DNA from: Microdochium bolleyi
Lineage: Eukaryota; Ascomycota; Sordariomycetes; Xylariales; Microdochiaceae
NCBI GenBank assembly: GCA_001566295.1
Contig: KQ964245.1
Coordinates: 4,035,524 to 4,099,523, forward strand
Length of the DNA stretch: 64,000 nucleotides
Reading direction: 5' to 3'
The notes under the pieces were generated by a model. It ran no database searches and was not told the origin of the DNA. It saw only the letters and a program-made list of their open reading frames with translations. A program made the translations under genes and the position numbers. Each line of letters opens with the position of its first letter. Position 1 is the stretch's first letter. Below, piece by piece: positions 44,907 through 57,500 of the stretch.

Positions 44907-45885
44907 CTATACCAACTTCTGATCGGCCTAGTGACATAGCAGAACGTAAAGTCAGTCGGGCATTTCCTACGAATCGTTCCAGATAGAACCAATACTTACC
45001 AAGAAGTCCCACAGCAACTTAGCCAGGGTGTCTGACACGGTGTACAGATCCACTGAGAACTCGCCCGCCTCCATATCGTTCTTAGTGTACGTGTCTTCGG
45101 TCTTGTGGTCGTGGATGAGCTGGATGACGTGCAGCAACTCATCCTCGTCGAGCTTCGTAAGCGCGTCGCCCATCTTCTCAAAGTCGTACGCAGGCTTCTT
45201 CTTCTTGTCGCCCGTTTTGCGCGGCTTGTCCTCGGAGATGGGGCCGGTCTCGCGCAGGATCGCCTGGAGGGCCTGTGACGGGTTCTTGAACGTGTACGTG
45301 TGCACGTTTTCATACTCCTCAGCGGCGAAGTTAAGGTCGTGGAAGATGGTCTGCTTGGCTTTCTCCGTCGTGTAGCAGTCAATAGACATCTCGAACTCGC
45401 CCCATCCCTCATTCTGGCATGTGAATGGCGGCTCGGTGAAAGCTACAAGATTCGATCGTGTCAGCCTTGGCACTCGATCAAACAAAACATATGTCTTTCG
45501 ATTCCTGGTGTGGGTCATTGTTAGGGAGCATGGCGTACTCTGGTTTGGGTTCTCGAAAGACGGATGCAGGTTGTAGGTGACCTTGTTGAAGCATGTTGCT
45601 GGCCGCTCGTTCCCAGCTTCGTCGAGGACATATATCTTGACATTCCACTCCCTCATGGGAAAGCCCTCCATCCCTGAATCCTTTGGGCTAATTCACAAGT
45701 TTTGGTCAGTCTATGATCATGACAACGCATAGCTGCTGCCTCGCAGCGGGGTGTACAGGCCGTTTGCAATGTCGCTTGGTGGGATGATCGTGAACTATCG
45801 GGACTCGGACCTGGCCGTAGGAGAGAGATACGTACATGGTGCGCTGCTGCGTCACGAACTTGATCTTTCGCTGTAAAGATGGCAT
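44907..45885 (-). CDS. taf14: TAF14, YEATS-domain subunit of TFIID/TFIIF and chromatin remodellers
   Basis: Binds acylated histone H3 and serves as a shared subunit of transcription and remodelling complexes. Exons: 45836-45885, 45539-45687, 45000-45442 and a last one of 12 nt, 44907-44918. Introns are 148, 96 and 81 nt. The result is 217 residues. The YEATS domain is seen in FPMREWNVKIYVLDEAGNE, FNKVTYNLHPSFENPNQTF and CQNEGWGEFEMSI. The C-terminal ET-like domain runs from LTKLDEDELLHVIQLIHDHK to DLYTVSDTLAKLLWDFL, as in yeast Taf14. The 96-nt intron is in frame and stop-free, so unspliced reading inserts 32 residues inside the YEATS fold. The final exon (KLV then stop) is the least certain part; reading through its GTAAGT donor would instead end at 44967. 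Confidence 0.9.
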
Positions 45886-47630
45886 GACGGGTTAGTGGAT
45901 GAAACTGTCTGGATATCGTGTTGCGACTCTATGCCGCTTATGTGATGTTTATGGTCTGAGGTTGTCGGGCAACAGCCCGCGCGCGTGTTTTGCCTGGTGC
46001 TGCAGCCGCGGTGACGGCGCACAAACACGACCTCGGGAGACTGTCCTGCCGTCGCACAAAGCGGGCGCAGGATGTCCGATCCAAGGTCGCCCAGCAGCCT
46101 CCGAAGAACGAATCACTACAAGGCGTGCCGCTGCGCACGTTGTCTTCCTCTCTCGATCGCGAAAACGGCTGCGGATGCGAATGCCTTCCTGCCATCTCCA
46201 CTGCATCCCTTGCGATGAACTGACCTCGATAATCATGATTGCGGTGGACCGATTGGTAATCTGAGGTGTTGTCGAATCGAAGCGAGCTGGACGAGGAGGA
46301 ACTCGTGTTCTGTTGGTGCCGTCGGCTGACTATACGCTCTGGTGGCTGGACGAGCTCGATGAAAGTTGTTCAAGAATTTGAAGAAACTGCGCTGAGACAA
46401 TAATGATGAGGCCGTCACGCGTCTGTTCTCGCGCTTGTCGCCGTCGTCGTTCGTCGTCAGTCGTCGTGAAATGTGAGGTCGTCAATCGATCTTTCGTGGT
46501 GTGCGCGTGTGTCCGGATTTGTCGCAGTCAATTAAGCTTGCTTGTCTGAGGTCGCGCCTCTCACGCGCTCTTGATCCCAGCCACTTTGGAGAGGTGGGGC
46601 CCTGCACCTCGAGCTCAAGACGGACCGAGGTCGGCTCCAAGTGAACACTCGGGCACAGAACAGGCAACAGAGCTCAAGGTAGCATTTGGGAGGCAGGTTA
46701 CACGGCTGATGCAAATGCTACATTGAATCTAAAATGGCGAAATGTCCTAGCAAATACTGAGAGCTTTCAATGCATCATAATTGCACAATGTGAAGCGCTA
46801 CATGGCACAGCATGTAGGTGCAGTGACCGAAGAACTGTCGCCAGTCTATTTGGTTGACTTATATATTGAGCTTCCGATTGCTTACTGTGTGCCACAAGAT
46901 GATAGTTTGATGCAAACTTATTCCAATCTTTGCCTCCAATGCGCCACAGCTCCGACCGTAGGGCCTCGCGGCGCATGTGCTGTCTGAGAAGTCAACGCCA
47001 GTGCGTCCAAGTCGAACTAGAAAGGTCCGCCAACAGCACGACTTGGAATCATGATAAATCAAATCATCATGGCTACGCCCCGGTGTGTGAACCGAGTCGT
47101 TTTCCTAGAAGATAGATGAATTCTGGCCAAGTACACCCCTGGCGGCGCGAGCATGGGCTTCCGTCCTTGAGCCGTCATCTTGTTACCCGCTCAGGCAGTG
47201 CAAATGCCGCGCTTCGAAAAAGATGCCAAGAATGGCAGAAGACTGGCTGTGGCCACGTTCGTCCACAAGGAATGGCAGCCTCAGGACTGCGAAACACGCC
47301 TGGTTTTTGGCTCTGTCTCGCCCTGTGCGACTCGGAGATTGTTGCAGCCATTAGCCGTAGCCCATCATTGCATCGTCATAGCTCTGGGGGCTTGGCATGT
47401 GTTTGGTCGCCTGGTTGCATCCGATCCGAGGGACAAGCTTCGACCTTACCAGATCATACTGACAAAAGTCAAGGTGATCAAACTGGCACATGCTGGGTTG
47501 GTCAGCATGCCCGAATTCCTCTCCTCCCCGAGCGGTGCTGCCAGACAACTTCGCAAACTGATGAATACCCGCCATACTCGCGGCCCCAGGACTTGGCTGA
47601 CTTAGAAGAGCCAACTCTGACATTTTTCTT
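45886..47630. other. Gene-free interval, about 1.7 kb
   Basis: Upstream region of taf14 and downstream region of ste50. Frames at 47116-47658 are long but overlap in both phases and show no family features. No RNA gene seen. Confidence 0.5.
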
Positions 47631-49244
47631 TCAAATGATACCTCCAGGTGGATCGTAAGACATGCCTCGGCTTCCTGGATTCAAGCCGGCGCTCCCAGGA
47701 ACCTCGCCGTCTCCCGCCGCTGGTGCTGTCTTTCGCAACATGAACATTGGCTTTTTACCCTCCTTGTCGAGCTGTTTGAAGAGGATAAGAGGCTTTTCAT
47801 GCATGCCCAAACAGCGTTCTTGGTCGCCATACACAATGTACAAGGCATATTGATCTGGCGGAGCATTGATGTTGTACTTTTTGAGCGCTGCTGGAAGGAC
47901 CTTATAGCATGGGTCGTCCATACTGACGCGGAACGATTTGAAAATTTCGACGGATGCAGAGCTTGACCCAGGGGTCTCGGGTGCAGGTGTTTGCATTCTT
48001 CGGGGTGCCTGGCTGCCCTTGGCATCGTACTGGTCATTGGTGGGGAATGTCGATCGTGTCGAGGGCGTGGGTTGATCAGTCCTATAGGACTTGGAGGCAA
48101 AAGTGCCGCTGCCCAGTGTTGGAGGCGATGTTGGCGACGGAATATTGGGAGAATAGCCAGGGGATGTCGCTTGTCCGTTCATTGCCGCCAAGTGCGAGGA
48201 GGAGAGGACAGCGCGTTCAGCGGCACTGGCAGGGTCCAACGTCTGCTCGACTAGAGGCCTCTCGTGTGTAACCTGCAGGTGCGTTGGTGAAGAACTATTC
48301 TTTGGAGCCGCTCCACCAAGCATGATTTTCTTCGTCGACCACGTCCTCTTCATGCCGCCGCCGCTCTGAGAAGATTGTACTGAAGAAGGTGTCGGGGCAG
48401 GTGGTGACAGAATGGATGGTTCGTAGCCCCCATAACTTTGAGCCATGTTGTTTGTGCCGCTGGAGACGTTTGGAAGTGGTTGCTGGGCATTCTTCGCAAG
48501 TCGCAATGCCGGAAGCATATCCTCCCGTAATCTCCTGAAGTCTTCAGCCATCCGCCGCATGTCTTGTTCGAACAGATTCATGCGCTCGTCTCTCAAACGG
48601 AGTTGGTCGACCAAATGTTTGATGTCTTTCAGTGTAGCAGTCGCGTACTGTGCCTCGGCATCCGCAGCTGGAGATTCGATCGGATCAGGATGGGAGAAAA
48701 CGAGACCGGCTTTGAGGGATGGCGCCAAGGGCACTTACTCAGTGGTACATAGTGATCGCTCTCGACCGGCACATCTTGAGCCTTCTTGACGTCGTACACG
48801 CTCTTGAGGACTGTCAGTCGGTGGCCGACGCTGTTGATGCCCATTGACTTCAGATCGTCGTGCAGCAATGCCACCAGAGCCTCGCCAACTATGTCATTCT
48901 CTGTGTTCAAGAGTCGATGCTTAGCTAGAGTAATGTGAAGTTTCGACAGCACGATGCCAGAAGCACATACCCACAAACATGTCCCCGTACTGTGGAAGCC
49001 CAATCGTGTCGATGAAGTCTGCGCACTCGTCTGCCGTCCATTCGGAAATGATGGTCTCGGGCAGGCGGTCGGGACTGCTTCGACGACCGTATGTCGTGGG
49101 AGTGTGCTCTGCGGAGTTGACGCCCTCGGAGTCTGTCATCATATCGGCATCGTTCTCGTGTATTGGTGAGCGCGTGTGCACACTTCGCTCGTACTCGTCG
49201 TCGGCGTCTGACTCTGCGTACGCAGTGCCCGTGTCAAAATTCAT
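47631..49244 (-). CDS. ste50: STE50, SAM/RA-domain adaptor of MAPK cascades
   Basis: Adaptor that tethers the MAPKKK Ste11 to Cdc42 and upstream sensors in the pheromone, osmotic-stress and invasive-growth pathways. Exons are 48971-49244, 48739-48900 and 47631-48667, introns 70 and 71 nt, 490 residues. The start is ATG 49244 (MNFDTGTAYAESD); the open frame begins earlier with GTG. The SAM domain spans about residues 62-130 (ISEWTADECADFIDTIGLPQYGDMFV-ENDIVGEALVALLHDDLKSMGI, joined across intron 1). A short coiled coil follows (LVDQLRLRDERMNLFEQDMRRMAEDFRRL), then a Ser/Pro-rich linker. The Ras-association domain is near residues 375-460 (SFRVSMDDPCYKVLPAALKKYNI; YALYIVYGDQERCLGMHEKPL). Confidence 0.95.
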
Positions 49245-52009
49245 GATCACCGATGAGCACTGAGCTCAGGCTCCGTCCGGTCGAGAGCTAGGTGTGTCTT
49301 CTGTGTCGAGGGTTTAGAGGTCACACAAGTGTGTCGCTGTGGAGTCTTTGGCAGTGTGCCGGTTGCTGAGAGGCAGCAAGAGCGAGGAGCTTTCAGCCGA
49401 TGTTGTCCTTCAGCAACCTTGGAATATAGGAACGTTCGAGATGCGAGATAGTCGTTTCTGGCCGAATACTCTAGCTTGGACTAGAGATCGTCTCGTCTCT
49501 CTTGAGCGACTTCGATGGGTGCGGGGAAACGAGGGAAGAAGTGGCGCGAAGATCGCTCTGCGGCTGGGACCAGACTGAGAACTCTCGGCGATGGCGGCTG
49601 ATTGCGAGCTGGCCTATGGGCAGGTGCAGGATTGAGCGACGGGATGCTCGTGCTGCAAAGGAGAGGAGAAGAGGAGAGGCAGCAGGCAGGAGTGTGGATG
49701 CTTGCTCGTCTGGCTGGCCGAGTGGTTGGTGGTGTGGTTCAGGCGCAAGTGGAGAGAGGTCCAAGGCAGGCAGGCAGGCCCGGCGGCTGGCCAGGGCGCT
49801 TGGTGGATGCACTCGCAAGAGGGCAGCATGCTGCCCGATACACCAACCATTCTTTCCGCGTCAAGTTCGATTCGAGTCTTCCATTTACAGTGCTTTTCCG
49901 TCGGCACAGCCCCGGTGCGCTTTCTCCATCGACAAGCAATGCTCGGCCTCATCTGTCCGTCATCAATGGCACCATCTTTCAACTCCATACGGAGCTCCAG
50001 AGCTTCCGAGGCAATGGGCACGACGTGGATCATCCAGCGGCCCGCTCTCTGTGTCCGCTGAAAACGATGGGATCTTCAGCAGCCATGGCATTGGCCAGGG
50101 CAAGGATCCCAGCCATCTGCAACGGCGAGCGTCAGCAAGCCCAAGATACGCCTGGCGAGGCACCATGGCCGGGCGTCACCGCCATGGTGATCCTCGACTC
50201 GCTCGACATCATGCTGGTCTCGACTGTGTGAGGCAATGGTGTTCAGCATTCTCCTTCCAGAGTCAACAGCCTAATGCAGTACCGGACACCCTATTCTCGG
50301 GCACGGGTACAATCACCCAAGCGGGTTCATGATCCTTGTGGCCCCCACCAAGGCTCAAGGGTCATCATCACCGCTCGAGCCTCGATGGGAGTCTATAATC
50401 TCAGTGACCCGCGTCGAGAGATCACCCCGCTCAGGTCCGTGTCAGGTTCCTCTGAGATGTCTTCTGGACTCGATCCATCCTACGAAGCGGGCCACGCAGC
50501 CAAGACTCGTTTGAAGGACAGCTGGAGCTCGTCAGAGTTCACGGCAGGATGTCTGACAGGTCGGATGTCAGAGCTAAACTAGCCACTCCGACCCCTCGCT
50601 GCATGAAAAGCACTGTCGTCCTTCCGCCCGGTTCTGGCATGCTATTGGCTACTTGAGCTCGCATGCCGCATCCTTGGCTCCCGCAAGCGCGCTCTTTCCG
50701 AAGGGTCTGGCAGTGGGGCCTCCCCTCCGAGGCCGCCAGCATCGTCAGTGTCTGGTGGTCTGCTCTCGCTTCGAGCCATCCATCATACCCGACCGGCCAA
50801 AAAGTCCTATCAGGGGAGCTTGTAAGAACGCCCCAACAACGACCATGCGCCGAAGAGCTTGCGCGGTTTCGATCGCCAGCCAGGCCATGCCGCTATCGTT
50901 GCAGGCCGTCTTCGTATCTCAATAATGATGGCAGCGGTCAACTAGAGACGTCGCCGCTCGTCACAACAGCCGGCAGAAGCAAAAGGTTCTGCCCGAGGAT
51001 TTCTCAACAAAAAGTCACCAAGGGTTGAACACGGCCCTTGGACGTCTCATAAGCAATCCCAAAACCTCGCTATGCTCCAGTCTTGGACCCAGCCTCCTGA
51101 AGACCAGATATCGTGAACCATAGCGTTTGGGGCCAAGAAAAGTCTTCTGTAGGCAATACGAGAATGCGAGATGCCGGCCATATCCTCGGCGCAAGCTAAC
51201 ACAGCGGGAAGTCACTATCTTGTCTGTATATGGTGTCCGTAGCAGCACTCCTAACACAAGCTCGCTCTGCGGCAGTCCTTTCGATCCATCTCCATCATCA
51301 CGCCTTCCGTAGGTAGCACGGCTCCACAGCATCATTCGAGGCGACTCGCTCCATCGACTTATGTGCCTGTGTTCGCCCACACATGAGCTGACCAAGCCCA
51401 AGCCTCGATCCCTAGAAAACGTTTGATCGACCTGACCATGGACCTGCCAAGTTGCGGGTTCGTGACGCAATCCCTGGCGTGCGTCTGTTCCGGTGAGCGT
51501 GCCAGGCCGTTGTTTCAGGCCGTGAGCCTATGCAACGCGACGCCCCCCAATCCTCCCTCAGTGGCGAGAATCGCGGACTTGCCTCCGCGAAGAGGCATTG
51601 CACTACGTCCAGGTTGGCTCTTGACCCGTAGTCATTGCTAGAACATGTTCACCAAAGAATCCAGTTAATTGCCCCAATGCTCATTTTCAGCCCAGATCTT
51701 CGGTGGCAGCCTTCCATGCGCCTGCTCGACTCTGCGACATCACAGACGACTTTCCTGATATGCACGTGCTTGCGAGCACCATCACCTTGCGTTTGAAACA
51801 CAATTCTCCATTATAAACCAGAGCATTTTCTAAACCGATAACGCCGAACCCGCCCAATGGTATCGCCATGTATGCACAGAATGACAAGCTTTTCGAAAGT
51901 CCCAATGGAGTGCCAGGCAAGTAAAGCACCCTTGGCTGTCCAGCTCCAATTCGATTGCAGGCCTGAAACTCTTTATCGCTCCCCTACTGCGGAGATGGTG
52001 AGTGTCTGC
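49245..52009. other. Gene-free interval, about 2.8 kb
   Basis: The longest empty stretch here. The left kilobase has CAGG-rich runs (near 49680-49790) and is likely the long promoter and leader of ste50, as is common for signalling genes. The middle has only random-looking frames. No transposon or RNA gene recognised. Confidence 0.5.
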
Positions 52010-52849
52010 CTATTCAGTCTCCTCGGCCTCAACACCGTCCATTTCCTCGGGCTTGTTTAGTTCCGTGACCTCGGTGGTTGACGCACTCCAGTAGGCTAGG
52101 ATCTTGACCTTGAACTCGCTGACGCAGACGGAGAAGAGCTTCAGCAGGCGCGTCTGCCTCGAGTCGAGGATATCGCCCTCGCGGCAAACCACGTAGCCCC
52201 CATCCTTGTTAGCACCCTCGGGACCCTCCTCGAGGACGACGCGGCCTTTCACCATGCGCGTCGGGACACCAAGACGCCGCAGCTCGGGCTCGAGAGTGTG
52301 GCCAAGAGGGACATCATGCTCGGCAGGGACCTCGCCGGCTGTGCTGTAGAGGGTTCCGTACGGGATGACGAAGTCGCGCGGGCTCGTGGCACCGGCGCGC
52401 GCAAAGTCGACCTGGCTGAGGGCGTCAAAGTATGAGAGGACCGCCTCGGGCTCGCGGTTAGTGAGAAGCAGGCCGACCGTGCCCTTCAGGTACGAAGTGA
52501 GCTTGTAGATGTTCTCAGCGTGGCTATCCTCGGGGTTGTGGCCGAGCGCGCGGGCCATCAGCTTGGTCTTGCCGAAGAAGATCCTGTAAAGCGGCAGAGG
52601 TATCTGATCAGCACCTTTGCCTCAAGCGCGAAGCAATTCTTCATGATGGCAGACTTACCGGCTGTCTGAGAGCTCCTGGCGGACGGTCTTGAGGTATGTG
52701 TTGCGCATGTTGTCGACACCGAAGACGAAGCAGTGCTGGTACTCGCCCAGGGCCTCGCGAATGTTCTCAAAGAGCTTCTCTTTCTGCTCCCGGTTCTTCT
52801 TGGTGACATTGGTCAGGTGGACGACCTTGTTTCTCCTTGACTTGGGCAT
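52010..52849 (-). CDS. mrt4: MRT4, ribosome assembly factor (P0-like)
   Basis: Nucleolar protein that occupies the uL10/P0 site on pre-60S particles until P0 replaces it. Exon 1 is 52659-52849, the intron 52584-52658 (GTAAGT/CAG, 75 nt), exon 2 52010-52583, 254 residues. The N-terminus MPKSRRNKVVHLTNVTKK and the following block KLFENIREALGEYQHCFVFGVDNMRNTYLK are diagnostic, and the join reads SDSRIFFGKTKLMARALG. The C-terminal half (GTTYSTAGE-type insertion domain; ELRRLGVPTRMVKGRVVLE) is as in P0 up to the point where the acidic stalk tail of P0 would begin; that tail is missing, as expected for Mrt4. It is divergent from tim9 with a 487-bp shared promoter. Confidence 0.95.
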
Positions 52850-53336
52850 TTTGGCTGTATTTGACGGGTCCCGCGCTTATGTGCTGGCTGTGCTGATTGG
52901 GTTTGACCTAGCCGTCTTCGAGTGCTGACCGTGATATCGTCGTCTTTATCAGTGGTCTGTCGCAGGCGGCGGGTGTAAATGCTGTTGCAGGCTTCCGGCA
53001 TCTCTCCAAGGGTCTCCCACCATATTTTTTTCTTTATCGGGCCCAGTGATAAGCAACCGCTCTTCCAGGTCCGAGAAGCTAAAAGTGGATCTCGACATGC
53101 CCCGCGCGCGCCCTCGACTGGACTGCATTCTTGTGCAATTTGTGCTCTGCATTGATCCAATTCTTGCGTGCATAAGGCTTCTCTTCTGTCATTGCTCCAC
53201 TGACGAAAGCTCGATACCCGGCCGCAATCTTGAAAGCCACTATCGTCGACCTCCAAGCCAGTGACGAACGCCAATATCAACACCGACCGCCATCCCAAGA
53301 CGAGCCACACCTCACAGCACACACTATACCGCAAAT
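52850..53336. other. Shared divergent promoter of mrt4 and tim9
   Basis: 487 bp between the two ATGs. Growth-related genes face each other, so common control is plausible. I see no perfect PAC (GCGATGAG) or RRPE element. Confidence 0.5.
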
Positions 53337-53865
53337 ATGGAAGGGTGCGGACTCATCTTTACACTTCAGTCATCGCCAATCCCCACGGAGGGCATCCAGC
53401 TAACGAAACGGCTTCCTGCAGACTCTCCCAAAGCGAGATGCGCGAGCTCGAGCAGCGCATGCAGAAGCGCCAGGTCAAGGAATTCATGAACGTACGCACT
53501 ACCGCCCATCTCAACGAATCAATAGCATACCCACTGCCTCCCGCAGACCTCGCACATAGTAGCCGGCCACCAGGCTCCTGGGGCTGCAGACATGGAAACA
53601 GAGGGACCATCCAAATATGCTAGAACATCCAAAGAATTCCCTAGCTAACTCGTGCTCCTTTCGTTTTGTTACATAGGTTTTTGGCAACCTCGTCGACCAC
53701 TGCTTCATGTCCTGCGTCGACGACTTCACGACAAAGTCGCTCAACAGCCGTGAGACGGCGTGCGTCACGCGCTGCGTACAGAAGCAGATGTCACTCACCC
53801 AACGCCTGAGCGAGCGCTTCCAGGAGCAGAACCAGGCCATGGGCGCGGCGCAGGGACAGCGGTAA
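53337..53865 (+). CDS. tim9: TIM9, small Tim chaperone of the mitochondrial intermembrane space
   Basis: Forms a hexamer with Tim10 that escorts hydrophobic precursors to the TIM22 and SAM complexes. Exons are 53337-53344 (only 8 coding nt: ATG GAA GG), 53422-53491 and 53677-53865, introns 77 and 185 nt, 88 residues. The protein starts MEGLSQSEMRELEQRMQKRQ and has the family's twin CX3C motifs, CFMSC and CVTRC, that form disulfides through the Mia40 pathway. The size is normal for Tim9. The tiny first exon means an ATG in exon 2 could be called wrongly as the start. Confidence 0.94.
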
Positions 53866-54578
53866 AGATCGGGGGAAAGTGCATTTGTGGTGGTCACATA
53901 TCACACCGAGCGATGGGGACGATTTGGGGGATGATAAGGCAAATGAGAAAAACAAAGGAGTGGATATTTCACGACGACTCCCGGTGACGAGGCAACCGCA
54001 AAGATACAACTGGACAGCACGCGAAACTGGCTGGGACAATTTGGGCAGGGGTCTCAGCAGAAGACCTCCCGAGATCGCAGAGCAATAGTCACGAGAAGAT
54101 GGAGACGAACGTATACTATTGAGAGAGGGGGTCATTGAGTGAAGACACGTTCCTCGGGTCTTGAAAGAGAGGGGGCCATTCGAGACGAATTGGCTCTATT
54201 GTACGATATGGTCATGTTGCCACGGCAAACATTAAAGAATTGATGACCCCAAGACGGTGGGCAAATCCATGTACAATGTACAAATAACTTAGTCTCAAAC
54301 GAGTCGGTGATGCCCCAGGCAGCAGAAGTCCCGTGACGAAAATGGAAGCGTCTACATACTGACCACACTTGTACACCAACGACAATATTCACAACCGACC
54401 TACCGCCTAGGTGATCGGCTCTCTTGGTTCCATCTGCATCTCTATCCATGTTGATTTGTATTCCTGGTTGTTTCCTGCTTGATCTAGCCGGATTGTGTAC
54501 ATGACGTTTCAAAATCTCACGCCTCCAACTCCAAAATCCCTATACAACACATTATTTCCTGTCTGTGCTCGCTAAAGC
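53866..54578. other. Intergenic region between convergent tim9 and nup188
   Basis: 713 bp between stop codons, holding both 3' ends. No other gene seen. Confidence 0.55.
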
Positions 54579-57500
54579 TTATTCCTCAAATTCCTCAGAC
54601 AGCACAAGCTGCACGCCCTTGAGCTGATTCACAATTTTCTCTTCCAGGAGATTGTCCGTGGCCGATCCCTGGTGCCGAGGAGGCATGAGCTTCCACTCTG
54701 CCTCGCGAGTGCCGAGAGCCAGTATCCTCTCTTTGAGCAGGGCGCGACTGCTGAGCCAGAAGTCAACATTCTCCTGTGCTCCTGCGGCGTCCCACTCGAT
54801 GGCCGGAACGTCCCTTGAGTTGTTGGCTCGGTAAATGCCGAGCACACGAGCCATCAAGGCCAGCGAGTGCACTTCAGAAACGCCCAGCAGGGTGACGTGA
54901 ATATTGCTGCCATTGGGACCACTGGTCCGATTGCCAATTGGCACCTCGAACCGGTCCACGCTGGCCTTCATCAAGTTGGGGAACTGGTTGAGGACATAGG
55001 CGACCTCAGGCGCAATCGTGGCGCCAAGAGAAGTCAGTAGGTTGAGCAGAAGAGGCACCATGCCCTTGGCCCAAATACCATAGCAGCGCTGAGGTCCTAT
55101 GCTGTCCGCGAATGGAGACACATTGGGCCGACGCAGGTAGCTGGCCATGTTTGCAGACGTCAAGTGGTTGAGAAGCCCGTCGCATGCCAACTGCTCCGCA
55201 ACTCTTGGCAGCGCCGAGAGTTCAAGCAGGAACAGTAAAGACAGCTCTCCGTAGACAGGGTCGCCGTCTTGGCCGAGTCGATCAGACCAAGAATAGAGGG
55301 AGACCGCCACGTGAACCGCGTCGTGGGCAGCGAGGATATTGAGGATCTCTGTTTGCGACTGCTCTATGCCTGGGACGCCAAGACAGGCCTGTAGGATGGC
55401 AGTGAGAAGAGCAACATCGTCCGGTAACACAGAGCCTTCCGAATCGTGTATAAATGTCACCAGCGTCCTGAAGCCTTTGGCAACGATGTTGTCGATGATG
55501 CTCAAGATTGTCTGGGAAATCATCGTGGCGGTTGCATTTGCCTTTGTCTTGCCATTTGTGGAAGCTTGGAGATCCGCTTTCACAATCGAGTTGACCTGTG
55601 CGCGCAGTGTGACGTAAAGTAGCTTCAGCAAGGTGCGGTAGGAAGCGATGTTGTGACGGGCGTACGGCTCTTCCACGCTGCTGATCGTGCCCCAGAGTGT
55701 TGTGAGTAATTGTGCAACATCGCCTGCCGATGGAGCGGTGTCGACGACGCGTTGCACCAGCATCAATGACAGGTTGACCCGTGATTCTGCAAGCTGCTCG
55801 AACAGTCCATCGTGGCTCTGGTTCTCCATGTTTGCCTCGAGGCATTGCTCTGCAACTTGAAGCGACTGCTTTTTCAGGGTACTATTTCCGGGCAAGCAAG
55901 TGCTTAACTCGAGAAGGAGGAATTCCCAGGCATGGTACAGAGACTGAGAGATGTGTCAGTGAACAAAGATTCGTGTCTATAATGTCTTCGTCTGTCAACT
56001 TACGATTTGGGCATCAACGAGGGACAGGTTCAAGTTGGCCTTCACCATCTCGCTTCTGAAGCCATTGTTTCGAGGTCCCACCCAGCCGGGATCAAACCTC
56101 AGCATCCTGTCGGCATACTCTGTAGCATAGTAAAAGCTCTCGCCTAGACGGCGCGGCTCGAGGAGAGTTCGCTTGAAGCTTTCGAGAGTGCACGCCGGAT
56201 ACTGGTTACTGAAGTTCTTTGCAAACGTTGTTTGCAGGGATCTGTTGTATCCAGACACAGCAACACCATCTCTCAAGTAATAGTCTAAATCGAGGGTGAG
56301 CTGCGCCGCAAACTTCTCGGCACCCCCGAGTTGCCTCAAGTGGAAGAGCTGCATGGCGAAGATCTCTGCCACGTAAGCAGCGATACGTGCTTCATTGCAC
56401 GCCTGAAGTGTGTTTGTCTTCGAAACAAGCAACGATGGTTTCAAGTCATGAACAAACTGGCGCAAAGCAGGCAAGAAGTCGTTGTTCTCCTGCAAGGTGA
56501 AGATCGTGCGCGGCCAGAAGTTCTGAGCTGATGTGATGAAGTCTAGGATAGCCAGTGCCTCCTTGTTATCGATCTTCGATAGTATATTGAGGCGCTTCAA
56601 CGCCGAGCTGAGGACAGACCAGGAGCTGTTATCTGTAGTCTTGCCATCGCCGTTGCGAGCTTCCCGTGGAGTCTTCCCGGTGAGTAGGCAATTGGCCATC
56701 CACGGTTGGCGATTCCTTATGATTGTGGAGAATAATTGCCAGATGGGCTGTACTTCGTCGACTTGGTCAAACGGCCGATCAAGTTCGGCAAGGAGCTGCA
56801 AGAACGCTTTCGAGGTATGCGGACCAAGATAACCGAGTAGTGAAGGTGGCTCGCCGGAAGACTTTCCCGCACTCACCACGAGAGACTCCAGCAGCGCGAT
56901 GGCCTGCTGCCGGAAGCTGTCATGTACCGCACAGACTCTTGCCACGAGAGGCGTCAAGTTGAACAACTGGCTCTCTATGGAAGACGCGCGATCGAAGTAG
57001 TTAGAAACCCGAACGAGGTTCGTCATAAGCTCCAGAACCGCGAACGTCTGCTTCCGGCTGACTTCAGCCTGGTTCAAATAGATCGTACGCTGGGCAGTTG
57101 ACGATGCCCCCACCAGTGTCGCAACAAGAGGCTGTAACCTAAGGCTTCCAGCCGACGGCGTCAGGAAGCTATCGATGATGTATCGAGCTGACTTGACGAG
57201 CGCCGCCGTTGCCGTCTTCTTGCTTGCAACGTCACCCATGCTGAAAGTGTGGAGAATCGACTTGCCCATGATGGGCACGAGATCAGCCAGGAGTGCGGAG
57301 CGGCCCATCTCAGTGGGAAATCTCCAAGTAGAAGAGCTTTCCAGGATGTCGACTGTTGCCTGTGCGATGGCCAAGGACACTTGTTCAATGATTTTGTCAG
57401 ACACCCCCAGCCAGACGTCTTCGCTGGCTACCTGGCGAGGCTTCGACTTTGGGGTCGCTTTCCGGCGAATCGAGCTTGTCATTGCAACGTCAGCGAGGCT

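Noticed and set aside
49502..50332. 276-residue plus-strand frame upstream of STE50
   Set aside because: Overlaps equally long frames in other phases, Arg/Ser/Cys-rich, no recognisable segment.
51015..51470. 151-residue minus-strand frame in the gap left of MRT4
   Set aside because: No motif, no splice-consistent neighbours, and overlapped by frames in the opposite direction.
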